DNA of 64,000 nt from Primula veris (taxonomy: Eukaryota; Streptophyta; Magnoliopsida; Ericales; Primulaceae). The stretch spans positions 12,451,992 to 12,515,991 of the forward strand of contig OY821746.1 of assembly GCA_963682055.1 (NCBI GenBank). Reading direction: 5' to 3'. The position numbers and the translations under genes are program-made. Shown here one piece after another: positions 1 to 12,696 of the stretch. The notes under the pieces were generated by a model. The model was given only the letters and a program-made list of their open reading frames with translations, was not told the DNA's origin and did no database searches. Within the stretch, counting starts at the first letter, position 1. Every line of letters begins with the position of its first letter.

Positions 1-1552
1 GATCTCTTGTTTAATTTTAGGTAACATTACCAAATGAGCTAAACATGATTATATATCTTATGAGGCTATTAATATATATAACCTAATTTTATGCAATTTT
101 CCCCTACTTCCGCCCCTGCTTGTAATACGTATAAACACCCCGCCATTATTGATTAAGGTTTACACATTGTCGGGCTATAAATATATACACCCGCATGTGG
201 TAGCTTCTGAACTTAATTAACTTGTTTTTTTTTATCTATTTACTGGAGTTAAAACCTGTGAAACTTCGCAAGCGATAGAATTCGAAACCTGACGATGAGC
301 GTGGTATACTCGGATAATAACCACATGAGTACCGACTTAATTAACTTGCTTGTCACTATCATTTTATTTGTAACTTGCAATATATTTGGTTCATAGTCCT
401 TTTTATATTTTTGGTTTCGACGTGATTGGAGAGTTTTTTTTTTTTTTATCCTAATCAAATAAATATTTACTAACGAGTTTTTTAAGCCTCATCGATTTTC
501 GAACCCCATCGTCCAACTCAAACCCGAACACGTCTGTTAGTTCTATTCCTCCGTTTAATCATTATAAATATTATATTTACAAGTCCTCAGAATAAAAAAC
601 ACAAGATAATATAATATAGAAGAAATCGTGTTTTCATATGCCAGGTTCAGTATTTCAAATATGGAATATTAGCACTTGAGATCATGTGTGGTAGATATGT
701 CTAAAAAAAAGTGTGGCCAAAAAACGAATATATGGGTCTTCAATACAGTTTGAAAATACATGTATGTAAAAAATTATTTATAGTTCTTTTATAAATATTA
801 ATTTATTAAATATATAATAAATATTTCTCATTAACGTGTTTTATAATGTAATTTATGATTTAAACATAAATTTGTGAGTTAAGAAACTCTACATTTCCAC
901 AATAATGATCGGTTGAGATTGATCCTACCTGATGGACGGTAGAGATCGAAAGTATATGAAGAGTCTCGCTACTTCTCGTACCTATATAAATAACACAATA
1001 TCATCTCAATTTGCGTCAAATACATACATAAACAACATATAAAGTGGTGTAACGATAGGTTAAAGAGAAAAACTCAAGTTTATACCCCCGACGATCTACA
1101 TACGTCTCCGAACATGATCATGTAGAAAATATACTATCTAATTATGTTAACTACCTGTACGTGTATATAGGATGACAGTTGTAATTAACTTACAAGGTAT
1201 TCCTTAGCTACATAATGACACGATATTTTATTTAACTTACTCCTATATTTTTCTTGTTGAACGGAAAAAATGAAGTTGATTGTATAGCTACTGTTCATTA
1301 CCAGAAACTTTAATATTTACAAAATAATCTTGAGATTGTCATTTTGAGCGAGCTAAGTTTGTCCATGTTGTATAATTTCCAATTGCAAGTTAATTGATAT
1401 ATGAAAGAAAACCTTGAGAAAATTTATTGTGGTGCTCCTTAATTTCCAAGTCTATCCAAATTATTGATTACTGGTGTAAAATTCATGAATTATTATAGTA
1501 TGAAAACTTCTACAAAAAATAAAATACAAACGAAAGACTTGTTAACACATCA
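1..1552. other. Intergenic sequence upstream of the VOC gene
   Basis: AT-rich sequence with no coding segment I can support. It must contain the promoter of the glyoxalase-like gene that starts at 1553, but no single TATA box stands out. Short open frames here have no recognisable content. Confidence 0.5.
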
Positions 1553-4500
1553 ATGGCTACTCTCTCTCTTCCCCTTCACAACTACCACAAGGTAACACAC
1601 ACACACACACACACACACACTTTTTTTCTACCTTTATATTGTGTTTTCCATTTTTAGACTATTTGTTTGTATTTATTCAAATTTAAATTGAATAAGAAGT
1701 TGTACTCCCTTTACATATGCTGAATGGACCTTGTTTGTATACTTATACTATATGTATTGCATTTTTATTTATAATTTTTCAAGGTTGATATTGTTTTGAA
1801 TTGCGTTACTGTGTGTGACTTGAGCTATATGAAATGAAGAAAATGTGAAAAGGGTTGAATATGAGGCCCTTTTGGTATCAACTTTTGTTTGTAGCGTTTC
1901 GCTTAAAAAAAGCTAGTTGTTTGTCTTGACAGCTTTTTTGGGTTATTAAAACCAAGCTTTTGGGGTAGAAAAACTATAAAAGAAAGTAGGAAAAGCAAAA
2001 GGCTTTGATTTTCCAGGTTCTAGCCTTTTCGTCGTTTTTTGGGAACTTAAAACAATATTTTTTCGTATGATCAAAACACCCTCGGTGGATCTCTCGCTGT
2101 ATAGACTTTGATTAATCAAAATAGCGAATTATTATAAGCTTATTCCAACACAATTATACGCAAGCTAACATGTTGCCAAACACTCCCCTGCATATATATT
2201 AAAGCCTAGTTTTTTGGTCACTGCTTTTTTTAAGCAACTTTTACGAAAAAAAGCTGATGCCTAATGTGCTCATAATATGAGGCGTGTGGAGTGCTAATAT
2301 TACTGACAACTGATATATAGCTATATTGCTTGTGCAACCGATACATAATAATATGCAAGGGAAAGCGAGGTGCTTCTCTTGCGAGGATTATGAGTGGACA
2401 CTGTTTCTGAAAAGACTTGTTCAAATTCTACATTATCGAATTAGTAGCAGTAAATATTTGTTTCGACATTAGGGTATTAGTAAAAGAAGAAGAAGGAAAT
2501 ACTTAGGTTTTTTAGTAATGCCTTTATAGCACGCGATCTTAAGATGTGCACAAACCAGTGAATGGATTTACTAGTATTTATATTATGCAGTTCACCCATT
2601 ATGAACTGTTGAGCTTGAGTAAGGCCTTTTATGTACTTTTCTCTTGAGATCATTTTGTCGAAGTTCTACAAGGAAACCTGTAAAGTTGATGGTAACATAA
2701 AATGGAGACATGTGATTACAAAAAAAAAAAAAAAAAAAAAAATGGAGACGTGTGGTATGCGTTGAGTTTATGAGCAAAAGGAAAATTTGGGAAATTGTTA
2801 ATGTGCAGCTTTAGATCGTGCACTTTCCTGATTGGGAAACCTGTAAAGTAGATGGTAACATAAAATGGAGACATATGATTACAAAAAAATAAAATGGAGA
2901 CATGTGTGGTATGCGTTGAGTTTATGAGCAAAACGAAAATTAGGAAAATTGTTAATGTGCAGCTTTAGATCGTGCACTTTCCTGATTGAAAATGAAAAGT
3001 AAGATGAGCAGAATATTTTTCTTGCGAAACTTATGAGCAGACTGTTTGGACCAGTGGTTGTCTAAAGTTTTCTCACTGCAAAAGTATGAGGCCAAGCAGA
3101 TAAGGCTAGGCAGTGAAGTTCTATAGCATACTGATCTCATCGTCATTAAAAAGTAAAGATATACACAAGTCTGGAAACAAAAATGAGATTTTCGATTATT
3201 GACGATGGCAATATATACGCATATTCAAAATGGATGGTTTTACTTTCTCTGGCTACCTTGGCTGCATTTAATTACAAATCCTTTACAGGTATGAATATAA
3301 TCAGAAAACTTAGTACCCTTGTGTTTGGGGACTTTTTAGGTTGACCATGTCCATGTCAGCGCTATGGCTTCAAATTCACCGCCAGCTACAAATTTCCACA
3401 ATATTGCGAGAAACAGTAGAAGCCGTGGGCATTATATGTTGATGAAAGCTAAGGTTTCTTCAGAAACTGATGTACTTGCTCAAGATTCAGTTGGAGTTGC
3501 TGGTATAGGTGATCCTCAAGGTAATTCTTGTGTTTCTACTGTTCCCTGCATTAGTTTAATAGATTCTCCTATGAAAAGAAAATTGCAATTCTGATACCAA
3601 TTATTATTACTTTTTTTTTGGATTCTCAACATCTTGGAACACAATTCACATTCAAAAGCAAAAAAGCTGACATATTTATAACAGTCCTTAGCATTTTCCA
3701 GTATAACTTGTTTGCATTCTTGCGTTGCAATCATTTTAGGAGAAGAAATGACCTTTAAAGGACTATTTCAACGGTTCAACCACGTACTTTGTTTTACTTT
3801 CGTACTGTAGACTTTTGGATCTTAAAAGGACTATTTATTTATTGTGGTGAGATAAGTTGGGTTAGGCTCTCAACTTCTCATGAAGCGGGTTCTTGGGGTA
3901 CTTATCTTAATCATGTCTCTTGGCATACCCCTATGTTCTGTAACTATTGACAATCCCAATCCATACTTAAATAGTAAAAATTAATGTAGAACAGGCTAAA
4001 CAACAATTGGTTTGCCCATCTTTGGTAGTTCTAACAAAAAAGTTAGTATTTGTAGCTACGAGTGTCTTAATTTACAAGTTTTTCGGATATCAAGAGACTT
4101 CCCAAGTGGGTATTATTAGCTAGCCTTATTTTTAAGACTTGCTAGGATTACTAAAAAAATTTATTGTCGACAACTTGGCTACTTTACACTCTTGTCAAAA
4201 TATGCATCCCTTTTCCCACACTGACTATATCTTCAACTTCTTAAAGCAATGCCTTTGGTCCTTTGTCTGCAAAGTCGTATTTAATTGTACCATTTTGGTT
4301 AATAGGAGACTACGACTAACGTTAAGTTTGCTTAATTGATACAGAATACGGAATAGTGGGCATGCACCATGTTGGGATCCTGTGTAAAAACCTTGAAAGA
4401 TCACTTGATTTTTACCAGAATGTGCTCGGTATGCCAAATATTCGCCTCTTGTTATGTAAATTGCAGAATTAGACTTGTGAACTTTTCAGTTTTAGTATAT

Positions 4501-5368
4501 CTTTATTCAGGATTATTATTAGCGAACATGACAGACCATTTATATTATGTAATATGTTCTTTTTGCAGTTCAACATAATTTTTTTGGTAGCTTATTCAAG
4601 CATAGACGGTATATCTCTTGTACAAACATAGTAATTTTCCCTTAATTGAAAAATGTTAAAACTAAAGAAAGATGTAGCTTGTATTTTAGCTCCAAACTAT
4701 TCAAGCACAAGGTTTTGCTGGGCCAGAAGTAAAAGAAAAGGTTGAGCCATAACCGAGCATCTATTGGCTTATGCTTTCTGCCCCCATTAACATATTCTAA
4801 TAAAAAAGGAAAAAAATATTATCATATTTTGGATAAAACTACATTGAAATCCTGGGTCAAACATTTCATTCTCAGTAACTTCACTTTGAATTTCAGGTTT
4901 AGAAATAAATGAGGCAAGGCCGGATAATAAGCTTCCGTATAGGGGTGCTTGGCTTTGGGTGGGATCAGAGATGATTCATCTGATGGAGCTACCAAATCCT
5001 GACCCTCTATCTGGTCGGCCCGATCACGGTGGCCGAGATCGCCACACCTGTGTTGCTATCAAGGATGTTTCTAAGCTCAAACCAATCCTCGATAAAGCTG
5101 GTAGGTACCCTTTTTTTCTTGCAAAATATTATACTATTGGTACTATTTTCTTGTGTCCTTGAACCAAATTTTTATTTGTGGTAAACTGGATTTGTTTTTG
5201 TGTCTGTGCTTCATTTAAAGATTAACTTTTATTTTCCTTTAGTTTCTGATAATTGTCGGAACGTCATTTTCAGGAATCCCCTACACACTTAGCCGTTCTG
5301 GGAGACCAGCAATCTTCTTTAGAGATCCAGATGAGAATGCTTTAGAATTCGCACAATTTGATGATTGA
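1553..5368 (+). CDS. Glyoxalase/VOC-fold family protein (lactoylglutathione lyase-like), 5 exons
   Basis: Exons 1553-1591, 3340-3520, 4345-4428, 4897-5100 and 5274-5368 join in frame with GT-AG introns to 603 nt (200 aa). The product is a single vicinal oxygen chelate domain of the lactoylglutathione lyase/glyoxalase I type, close in memory to Arabidopsis At5g57040. The domain starts near residue 75 (IVGMHHVGILC), continues through LPYRGAWLWVGSEMIHLMEL and GGRDRHTCVAI, and ends with FFRDPDENALEFAQ. H81/H82, H151 and E194 lie where the fold usually places metal ligands. Residues 1-73 are a low-similarity N-terminus that could be a targeting peptide. The start at 1553 is the ATG of a 13-codon first exon that stays in frame across a 1.75-kb intron. 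Starting at the in-frame ATG at 3364 is the alternative. A possible poly(A) signal AATAAA lies at 5606. The true substrate is unknown, since plant VOC proteins of this size are not all glyoxalase I. Confidence 0.88.
1593..1620. repeat. (AC)n microsatellite at the 5' splice site
   Basis: A run of AC dinucleotides begins within a few bases of the GT donor of VOC intron 1. Length change here would be next to the splice site. Confidence 0.9.
2672..2988. repeat. Tandem duplication in VOC intron 1
   Basis: Two consecutive copies of a ~163-bp unit start at 2672 and 2835, each beginning GGAAACCTGTAAAGT and ending near CACTTTCCTGATTG. The first copy holds a longer poly(A) tract (about 2720-2741). Both lie inside intron 1 and have no coding content. 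Confidence 0.85.
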
Positions 5369-5949
5369 TACTACATGATGTGTTTCATGATGCTTTGTCA
5401 TAGAATAATAATTGGAGTAAAAATCAGAGGATTCAGTGTATCTGGCTTATGCGTATCTGCTTTTCTTGGTTAACTTATTACTCTGTTTATAGGATGATAT
5501 TGTATACTTTTCGCTGCATTTTCCTGTCTAGTTTCGATTCGTTGTATGAGACATGTTCTAGTGTAAGTACGAGCTGCACTGCTGCACCAATTTGTACTAA
5601 AGTGTAATAAATTTATCAAGGTATTTTGGGAATTGCACCACTTTTAGTTTCGGATTCATCTAAATTATTGGTACATAAAAGACGACCTGCAATCTAACTG
5701 CAAAACCAATTGTTTTTTTAACAGAAAGAGATGAGGTTGAGTCCCATACAACAACAAAATGCTACATAGCTTTCAGTGCATATTCATTTATGGTCTGGTG
5801 GCTAATAAAATGACCTTCAGAACCAAAATGCACAAAGTACCCTAATCGCTTTTATGCTGGTCATTTTGCATTGCAACTGGAATCTACAACAATTCTTAAC
5901 TACGATGGTATATTTTCATTACTTTGTTCAGTGAGGATACAAATAAGGG

Positions 5950-6806
5950 TGATATGATATAAAAACGTACTCGGCCCAATTGCAAGTGTTAAAACTATAA
6001 GTCAATCTACAAGCTCATGTAGAGGGCAAAAACTAACTCTCTCATCATATAAATAATAGTATCACCAAATCACCAAAAGTAGGGTTAAATTCCACCACCC
6101 TCTCTACTTTAGATACACAAATATACTCCGAATAATAGAGATGATTCATACTTACAACCTCATATATACATATATATCATGAATATCATATCGGATATAC
6201 ATAAAAAGGAGAAATACATATCTTTTAAATAAAAATTCGTGATAGCCATGCAGTATGTCACAGAAATGGCTCGTGCGAGAGTGTCAACTATTGGATCGGA
6301 ACAATTCATGGTCCAATAGCTTTTTAATACAATGATCTTTGATATGTGTGGTAGGATCGTTGGTTATATGTGTTTTGATACCTCCTCCGAGGCGTTAAGG
6401 TTACTGCTGTGTAGATGATTATGTATAAAGTTACGGGATCGTCTCCTCGGTTACCCAACGATGAGCCGCATCCCGTCTAAACTGTTCGGGCCTCGTATAT
6501 CAGCCGTTTGACCCTCTCTCTTACTCGATTGGGTCTCGTTTTGGTTAAACCCTTCCTACTAATTATTGGCGCTATGATTTATATTTAAATATATACAACT
6601 TAAGACTTTACTTATAATTACCGAGTAAGACTTATGATTCTTATTATGAACATAAAACATATGAATTATATATGGAATTTGGGAATCACCAAGATAGGTG
6701 GCCGTAGTATCGTTTGACAGATCATACACGGTCACCGCTAACATCTCGACGGACCATTCTACCTTAAATAAAAACAATAACCCTCGTGAAATTTGATGCT
6801 TCATCA
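5950..6806 (+). repeat. Left LTR of the gypsy-like element
   Basis: 857 bp matching 10601-11370 along most of its length, including the block GATGAGCCGCATCCCGTC. It carries about 60 bp around 6105-6170 that the right LTR lacks. Confidence 0.8.
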
Positions 6807-7526
6807 AATGACGCCGTCTGTGGGAAACCATCTAACAAACCAGTTTAGTGACACTTTAGAGCCCGGTTATGTAGTTGGGTTTTCCGAACACACGAACTCA
6901 ACAAGCAATTTTTTTTTTACTCATATTAAAAACTCTCATAATTGTATTCGTATCATATTCAAAAACACTCTTTACAAGAAATAAACAAACGACCCGAGCT
7001 ACTATATTCCTTACATTATTTTTATAAACTTTGATGTGGAGCATTTTTCCTATGATCACCTTTTATTTAAAAAGATAAATTTGGTCTAGGAACCGAACAG
7101 TTTCTAAAATCTCACGGGAATCAGCCTGTCCGAACGACTGGACTCATATACTGAACTGTTTAAATACTCATGGGAGTAACAACATTGATTGTAAACATAT
7201 TACCTGTATTGAGATTCTGAAGATTATTGTCTTATTTTTTGGCCGAACAAAACCGTTTTACATAATTTTCAATAATTGCTAATCCAGTCTTAAAACACTG
7301 ATTTCAATAAATGAAACGACCGGATCACTAATCTGAACGATAGATCGGGTCGAATTTTTAGATCGGTCTTAGTAAACATGTCTTATATAGTTCGGCCTCC
7401 GGCATAACATGTTTCATGCAGGGATAGCTCGGCTTGAGGTCAACATATTTTATGCAGGAGCAACAACAAAAATAAATGCCCAAGACCCTAAGAGGCAACA
7501 CAAAGCATACCTCCTTCAGGATCGCA

Positions 7527-7730
7527 CAAAAAGAAAAAGAAAAGGAAAAAAAAAAAAAAATATCGGTATTGACAAAGAACGACATCGAAGAAGAAGAAAA
7601 CAAAAAAGAAAAAGAAAAATCAATCAAGAAAGATCGGAGAAACAAAAAAGAAAAAGAAAAAGAAAAAGAAAAATCAATCAAGAAAGATCGGAGAAACAAA
7701 AAAGAAAAAGAAAAAGAAAAAAGCAATACC
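7527..7730 (+). repeat. Purine-rich AAAGAAAAAG array
   Basis: Imperfect runs of GAAAAA, with a unit containing AAGATCGGAGAAACAAA present twice (about 7628 and 7681). The lysine/arginine-rich frames across it come from base composition and show no domain. It lies inside the LTR element. Confidence 0.85.
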
Positions 7731-7959
7731 AAAGTCCTCGAAAATGTAGAGGCACAAAAGTTCTTTCAAAAGAAAAGGCACGTGCCCCCGCTAGTGGGCA
7801 CAAAAGACGTCCTCCTCTGGCGGGCGCACTTCGGGTAAAATCCCACAAGAGCTTTTTATACAAGGCACGAAAGGAAGAAATTTCCCTTCTAAAATGGAAG
7901 CATCTCGGGTAAAATCCCACAACTCCTTTGGTACAAGGCAAGACACTAAAGAAAGTAAA

Positions 7960-9430
7960 GAAAGTAAACCATACCGCGTCGCAAGAAACTAAAACACTAA
8001 AGTCCTCTGAAAGAGAGGCACAAAAGTCCTCCGAAGAGAGGCACTAAAGTTCTTCGAAAGAGAGACACAAAAGTGCTACGAGAGATAGGCAGTAAAGCAC
8101 TCTAAATTAGAGGCATCTCGGGTGAAATCCCGAAAGACAAATATAAAAATAACTTGAGGACCAGGAAAATAAAGAAGCAACACAAAAGTCCTACGAGAGA
8201 TAGGCACAAAATTCCTACGAGAGATATGCACAAAAGTTATACGAGAGATAGGCACAAAAGTCATACGAAAGATGGGCACTAAAGTCCTCCGAAAGAGAGA
8301 CATAAAAGTGCTACGAGAGATAGACACTAAAGTCCTCCGAAAGAGAGGCAGAAAAGTCCCACGAGAGATAGGCACTAAAGTCCTCCGAAAGAGAGGCACA
8401 AAAGTCCTAAAAGAGATAGGCACTAAAGTCCTCTAAATTAGAGGCAACTCCGGTGAAATCCCGAAAGACAAATATAAAAATAACTTGAGTACAAGGACAA
8501 TAAAGAAGAAACACGAAAGTCCTCCGAAGAGAGGCACCAAAGTCCTCTGAAAGAGAGGCACCAAAGTCCTCCGAAGAGAGGCACCAAAGTCCTCCAAAAT
8601 GAGGCACAAAAATCCTCAGAAATAGAGGCACGAAAGGGTAAATCCCGAAAAAGGAAAAAAGCAATGGAAGAAGCCAATCAAAAGAGTTCGGCCTCAAAAA
8701 ATAATAATATATATATATATATATATACCAAAACCCTTTAAATTAGAGACACCTCGGGAGAAATCCCAAAAGACAAAAATAAAAAGCTCTTAAAAGCAAG
8801 GCAGAAAGTAACACCTAAACCCCTCTCGATTAGAGACAACTTGGATGTATCCCTGAAGAAAGAACTAAAAAAAAACAACACCTTGAGTAAAGAAAACTCT
8901 AAAGTCCTTCATATCAGAGGCAACTCGGGTAAATCTCGAAGAGAAAGAAGACAGGTCGTTGAAAATAAGGCAGAGCAAAAATCAACAACTAAATTACTCA
9001 GAAGTGAGGCAGCTCAGGTAAATCCCACCCGAACAATATATGCAAAGTTATGAGAAATTTCTTTAATACAAGGCAGAGGAATACGCAAAAACTAAAGTCC
9101 TCATAAGTGAGGCACCTCGGGTAAATCCTGAGCAAGAAAAAAGCAAAAATAAAAAATTCTCCAAAATGAGAGGCAGATCGGATAAATCACGAACAACCTA
9201 AAGGAAACTTACCACTACTCCAAAATTGTAGGCAATCCGGGTAAATCCCGAACGACATGTGTTAAATTACAAAGCCTTTATATACAAGGCAAAGCAACAA
9301 GCAAAAAACTAAAAATCTCATAAACGAGACAGATCAGGAAAATCCTAAATAAAAAGCAAAAACGCAAAAGCAGAAAATAAAATAAAACCTAAGATAAAAG
9401 GCATATTAGGCAAATCCCGACAAGATGAAA
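7960..9430 (+). repeat. Minisatellite: AAAGTCCTCCGAAAGAGAGGCAC type
   Basis: Dozens of degenerate copies of a ~20-26-bp unit (core AAAGTCCTCCGAAAGAGAGG) between 7960 and 8640. They decay rightward into units of the form GGCA...TCGGGTAAATCCCGAA up to about 9430. A higher-order unit also appears: the block around 8110-8160 recurs at 8445-8500. An (AT)n run sits at 8705-8727. This is the interior of the LTR element and I consider it non-coding. Confidence 0.85.
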
Positions 9431-10600
9431 GGTAGACAAGAAAAAATTCAATAAATACAAAGAAATGCGAAGAAAAGACTCAATTGCTCATGTGTAATGA
9501 GAAACAAACGAGATTAATAAGTCCACTATAATCAGTAGAAACTACTGAGAACAATGGGCTGTGGGAGTAGATGGGACACCTCTACCTGCGTACAACAAAT
9601 TCCTCATGATTTCCGTGTACAAGGGATGTGTTTTCACCAATTATGATCGCCAACCTGCTCATTCATAGACCATCACCTAAAGATCACAGACCATGTTGGG
9701 CCTTTAGCTAACGATCTAGAAGGAATAGGGGGAATACCTCTCGGTGTCCCGACCTAGATAACAAATCCATTGGGATTTCGTTTCAAAAATTGTTCAGCAA
9801 AAAATACCTCTTTTGAGGCAAATAGAGGAATAGCCCGAGGAATTACAAATGCTAAGAGAAAGAAGGGGAAAAAGAAACCAATAAGGGAAAGTCAGACAGA
9901 ACCAATCAAACCAATATTGGCAGATGCAAATAAGTCTATTGTCCACAATAGAGGCTGCTGAGAACAATGGACTGGGGGAGTAGGGGAGTATACCACAGGA
10001 TCACATAAAAAAATAGGTGATTTAGGATAACTCTCCATCATCAAGTTGAGTGAAATACGTATAACAAAATACATAAAAGAAGTCAAAAGACTCATTACCG
10101 CACACGAGTAATGAGCAATTAAGAAATAAATTCGGGCCCTGTGATCTCTACAAGACATATTTGCCCGAAAGAATAGTTGGGCCTTAACAAGCCTGTTTCT
10201 CAAAACAACAGCTCGGCCTAAGCAATAAAGTAAAAATGATAGCCAAGCCGAACAAGATCTGGTTACCACTTTACAGAACCAGATTAGTCACGCTAGTCGA
10301 GAAAACTGTCTTTAAGATATCATAATCAACTTGCTCAGAAAACGATAAATCTGTCCTAATTACTGCATAATTTCTCGATAAGCAGCGATAAACTTAATGA
10401 ATATTTAGACTATTTCAATCGATCAATTTACTACTATAGAATAAAGATACAAGTAAAATTTTGGACTTTCGAAGAATTCTAGAAGAGGAAGCCGATGTCG
10501 AAAGAAAGCCGAGATCGAGCAATACATTCTCTAGTTGGGGAGTCACCGAGCAGATAGCTCCATAACGCAAGTGAACTTGGTTATGAAGCTGTGGAGTACT

Positions 10601-11370
10601 TGATACGACATAAAAAGTACTTGGCCCATGTAGAGGCCAAGACCCAATCCTCTCATCATATAAATAGTATCACCAAATCACCAAAAAAGGGGGCTCAATT
10701 CCACTGCTCTCTCTATATATCATGAATATCATATAAAAGATACATAAAAATGAGAAATACATAGCTTTCAAACAAGAATTCGTGACAGCACTGCAGTCTG
10801 TCACGGAAACGGCACGTGCGAGAGTTTCAACCGTTGGATCGGAACAATTCATGGTGAAATAGCTTCTTAATTCAATGATATTTGATATGTGCGGTTGGAT
10901 CGTTGGTTATATATGTTTTGATAACTCTTCCGAGGCGTTAATGTTACTGTTGTGTAGATGATTATCAATAAAGTTACGGGATCGTCTCCTCGGTTACCCA
11001 ACGATGAGCCGCATCCCGTCTAAACCGTTCGGGCCTCGTACATCATCCGTTTGTCCCTCTCTCTTACCCGATTGGGCCTCGTTTTGGCTAAACCCTTCCT
11101 ACTAATTATTGACGCTATGATTTATATTTAAAGATATATGACTTAACTAGCCCTAAATATTACCCGACTTTACTTATAATTACCGAGTAAGACTTATGAC
11201 TCTTATTATGAACATAAAACATATGAATTATATATGGAATTTGGGAATCATCAAGATGGGTGCCCGTAATATCGTTTGACAGATCATACACGGTCACCGC
11301 TAATATCTCGACGGACCATTTCTTCCTTAAATAAAAACAATAACCCCCTGTGAGGCTTTATGCTTCATCA
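10601..11370 (+). repeat. Right LTR of the gypsy-like element
   Basis: 770 bp, co-linear with 5950-6806 but with many substitutions and indels. It ends TGCTTCATCA. The preceding GAAGCTGTGGAGTACT is the only purine-leaning candidate for a polypurine tract. Confidence 0.8.
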
Positions 11371-12696
11371 AAAGGTGATTTTCCACAGCCCTATGCAACC
11401 GGATAACAAATCAACATAAATATTTGGTTTGTGATGTCCATTCGACTTCTTGTTTATGGTACGGAAGTGTGATTCAGTGAAATGAGTCTTGGTATTGTTT
11501 GATCTGCTCGTAACATAAAGTCAGGGCCTCCAAACATAATTAATACACGGTGAACTTTGATCTATTGACAAAGTTGAGAAACGTATTAAAACAGTACTAT
11601 TGTTCAATATTCTCTTTTTTTTTTCAAACTCATTCTTTCATACTAGTGGAAATATTATTTAGTGTATGTTCACATTTATTCTTGTATCAACCGGTCGTTA
11701 ACGTCGTTATTGGTCACTCACTGACCAATGTGGTAAGACTGATTTTTCGTTTCAAATTTAGAGTAATGCTGTGTAAGCGTATCAGACTCTTTAGCCTTCA
11801 TAAGAAGGTGCAAACCGTGTAAACGAAGCACTTTTTTATAATTTGTCAAAAATTATATGAAATGATTACTTGAGTGAGAATTTGTCGATTACATCATCAT
11901 GTCCCGACTTTTGAGTATCAATGTATTCCGATAATTTTTTTCGGCCAGAAATGCGATAGGAATGATATCAGTTCAAAATTTCAAATTGTTGTGTTGTGAG
12001 ACAGTGCAGAATCTATGGGCGAAAAAACAACAAAGGATATTTTTGGTGTATTCTAATCCAGTGCAATGTATTTAGTCAATTTACATTTACAAAAAACTTC
12101 TGCCAAAGTTTCTAAAACAATACAAACACACTCAAAACTATTCACAAAAAGTGCTTACTTTCACTTTGTCTCACTCCAAGTGAGATACAATCATACAACA
12201 GACCAGTCCATTTCTTTTCTTATCTTCCATTAGTTTTATTATCTCAATTTTGTTTGTATGCAGTCATGCGGATTATGTTTCCAAGTTGCTAAAGTTTTTT
12301 AGCTAAAGTTGTGTGGCACCGTCCCCCGTTCTGAACGCAATTTTTTTTTATATAAGATTGTCCGTCCTTATTTTACTGCTTGAGAATCATGATGTAATGA
12401 AACTTAACAGTTAAAACGGTTCTGATTTGTGCACTTTTCATTTAACGATACGGAGCAAACCGAAAACAACTAACAGTGTCGTAGAGGACGAGGACTGTTT
12501 TCGACCATTTCAAAAGGAGGTGGCATATTTCTCATAGAAACCAGCTTAGTTTTTAGAAGCTGGAAATAACTCATTATTTAAATATCACCAGAATGCTATG
12601 TGGCACTTCAATGATTAATAGGATTTTTCTAATTATTCCAAACAGATTAATGTTCGGTGTAAGTTACAAGTCTAAAAGCCAAACTTATTTAGAGCA
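11371..12696. other. Intergenic, nothing recognised
   Basis: AT-rich sequence between the LTR element and the Helitron. The 90-codon open frame near 11550-11822 shows no family features and is not supported as a gene. Confidence 0.4.

Larger units (their letters stand above)
5950..11370 (+). mobile_element. Decayed non-autonomous LTR retrotransposon (gypsy-like)
   Basis: Two long direct repeats starting TGATAYGAYATAAAAA and ending GCTTCATCA bound 3.8 kb of interior. Directly after the left LTR comes TGACGCCGTCTGTGGGAA, which resembles the primer-binding region of plant Ty3/gypsy elements. The flanking 5-mers AAGGG (5945-5949) and AAAGG (11371-11375) could be a decayed target duplication. The interior has no gag, protease, RT or integrase frame. 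It is filled with purine-rich and minisatellite arrays. Length and lack of genes fit a LARD-type derivative that needs enzymes from another element. Divergence between the LTRs indicates an old insertion. Confidence 0.8.

Noticed and set aside
7409..7912. Long K/R-rich open frame (167 codons)
   Set aside because: It is a by-product of the GAAAAA purine array inside the LTR element. No domain is present and overlapping frames look equally 'coding'.
7960..8640. Regularly spaced repeats resembling a CRISPR array
   Set aside because: Units are contiguous and degenerate with no unique spacers, and the sequence is plant nuclear DNA.
8076..8697. Minus-strand frames repeating RRTFVPLFRR-like sequence
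   Set aside because: Translated minisatellite. The protein repeat mirrors the DNA unit and there is no start or splice context.
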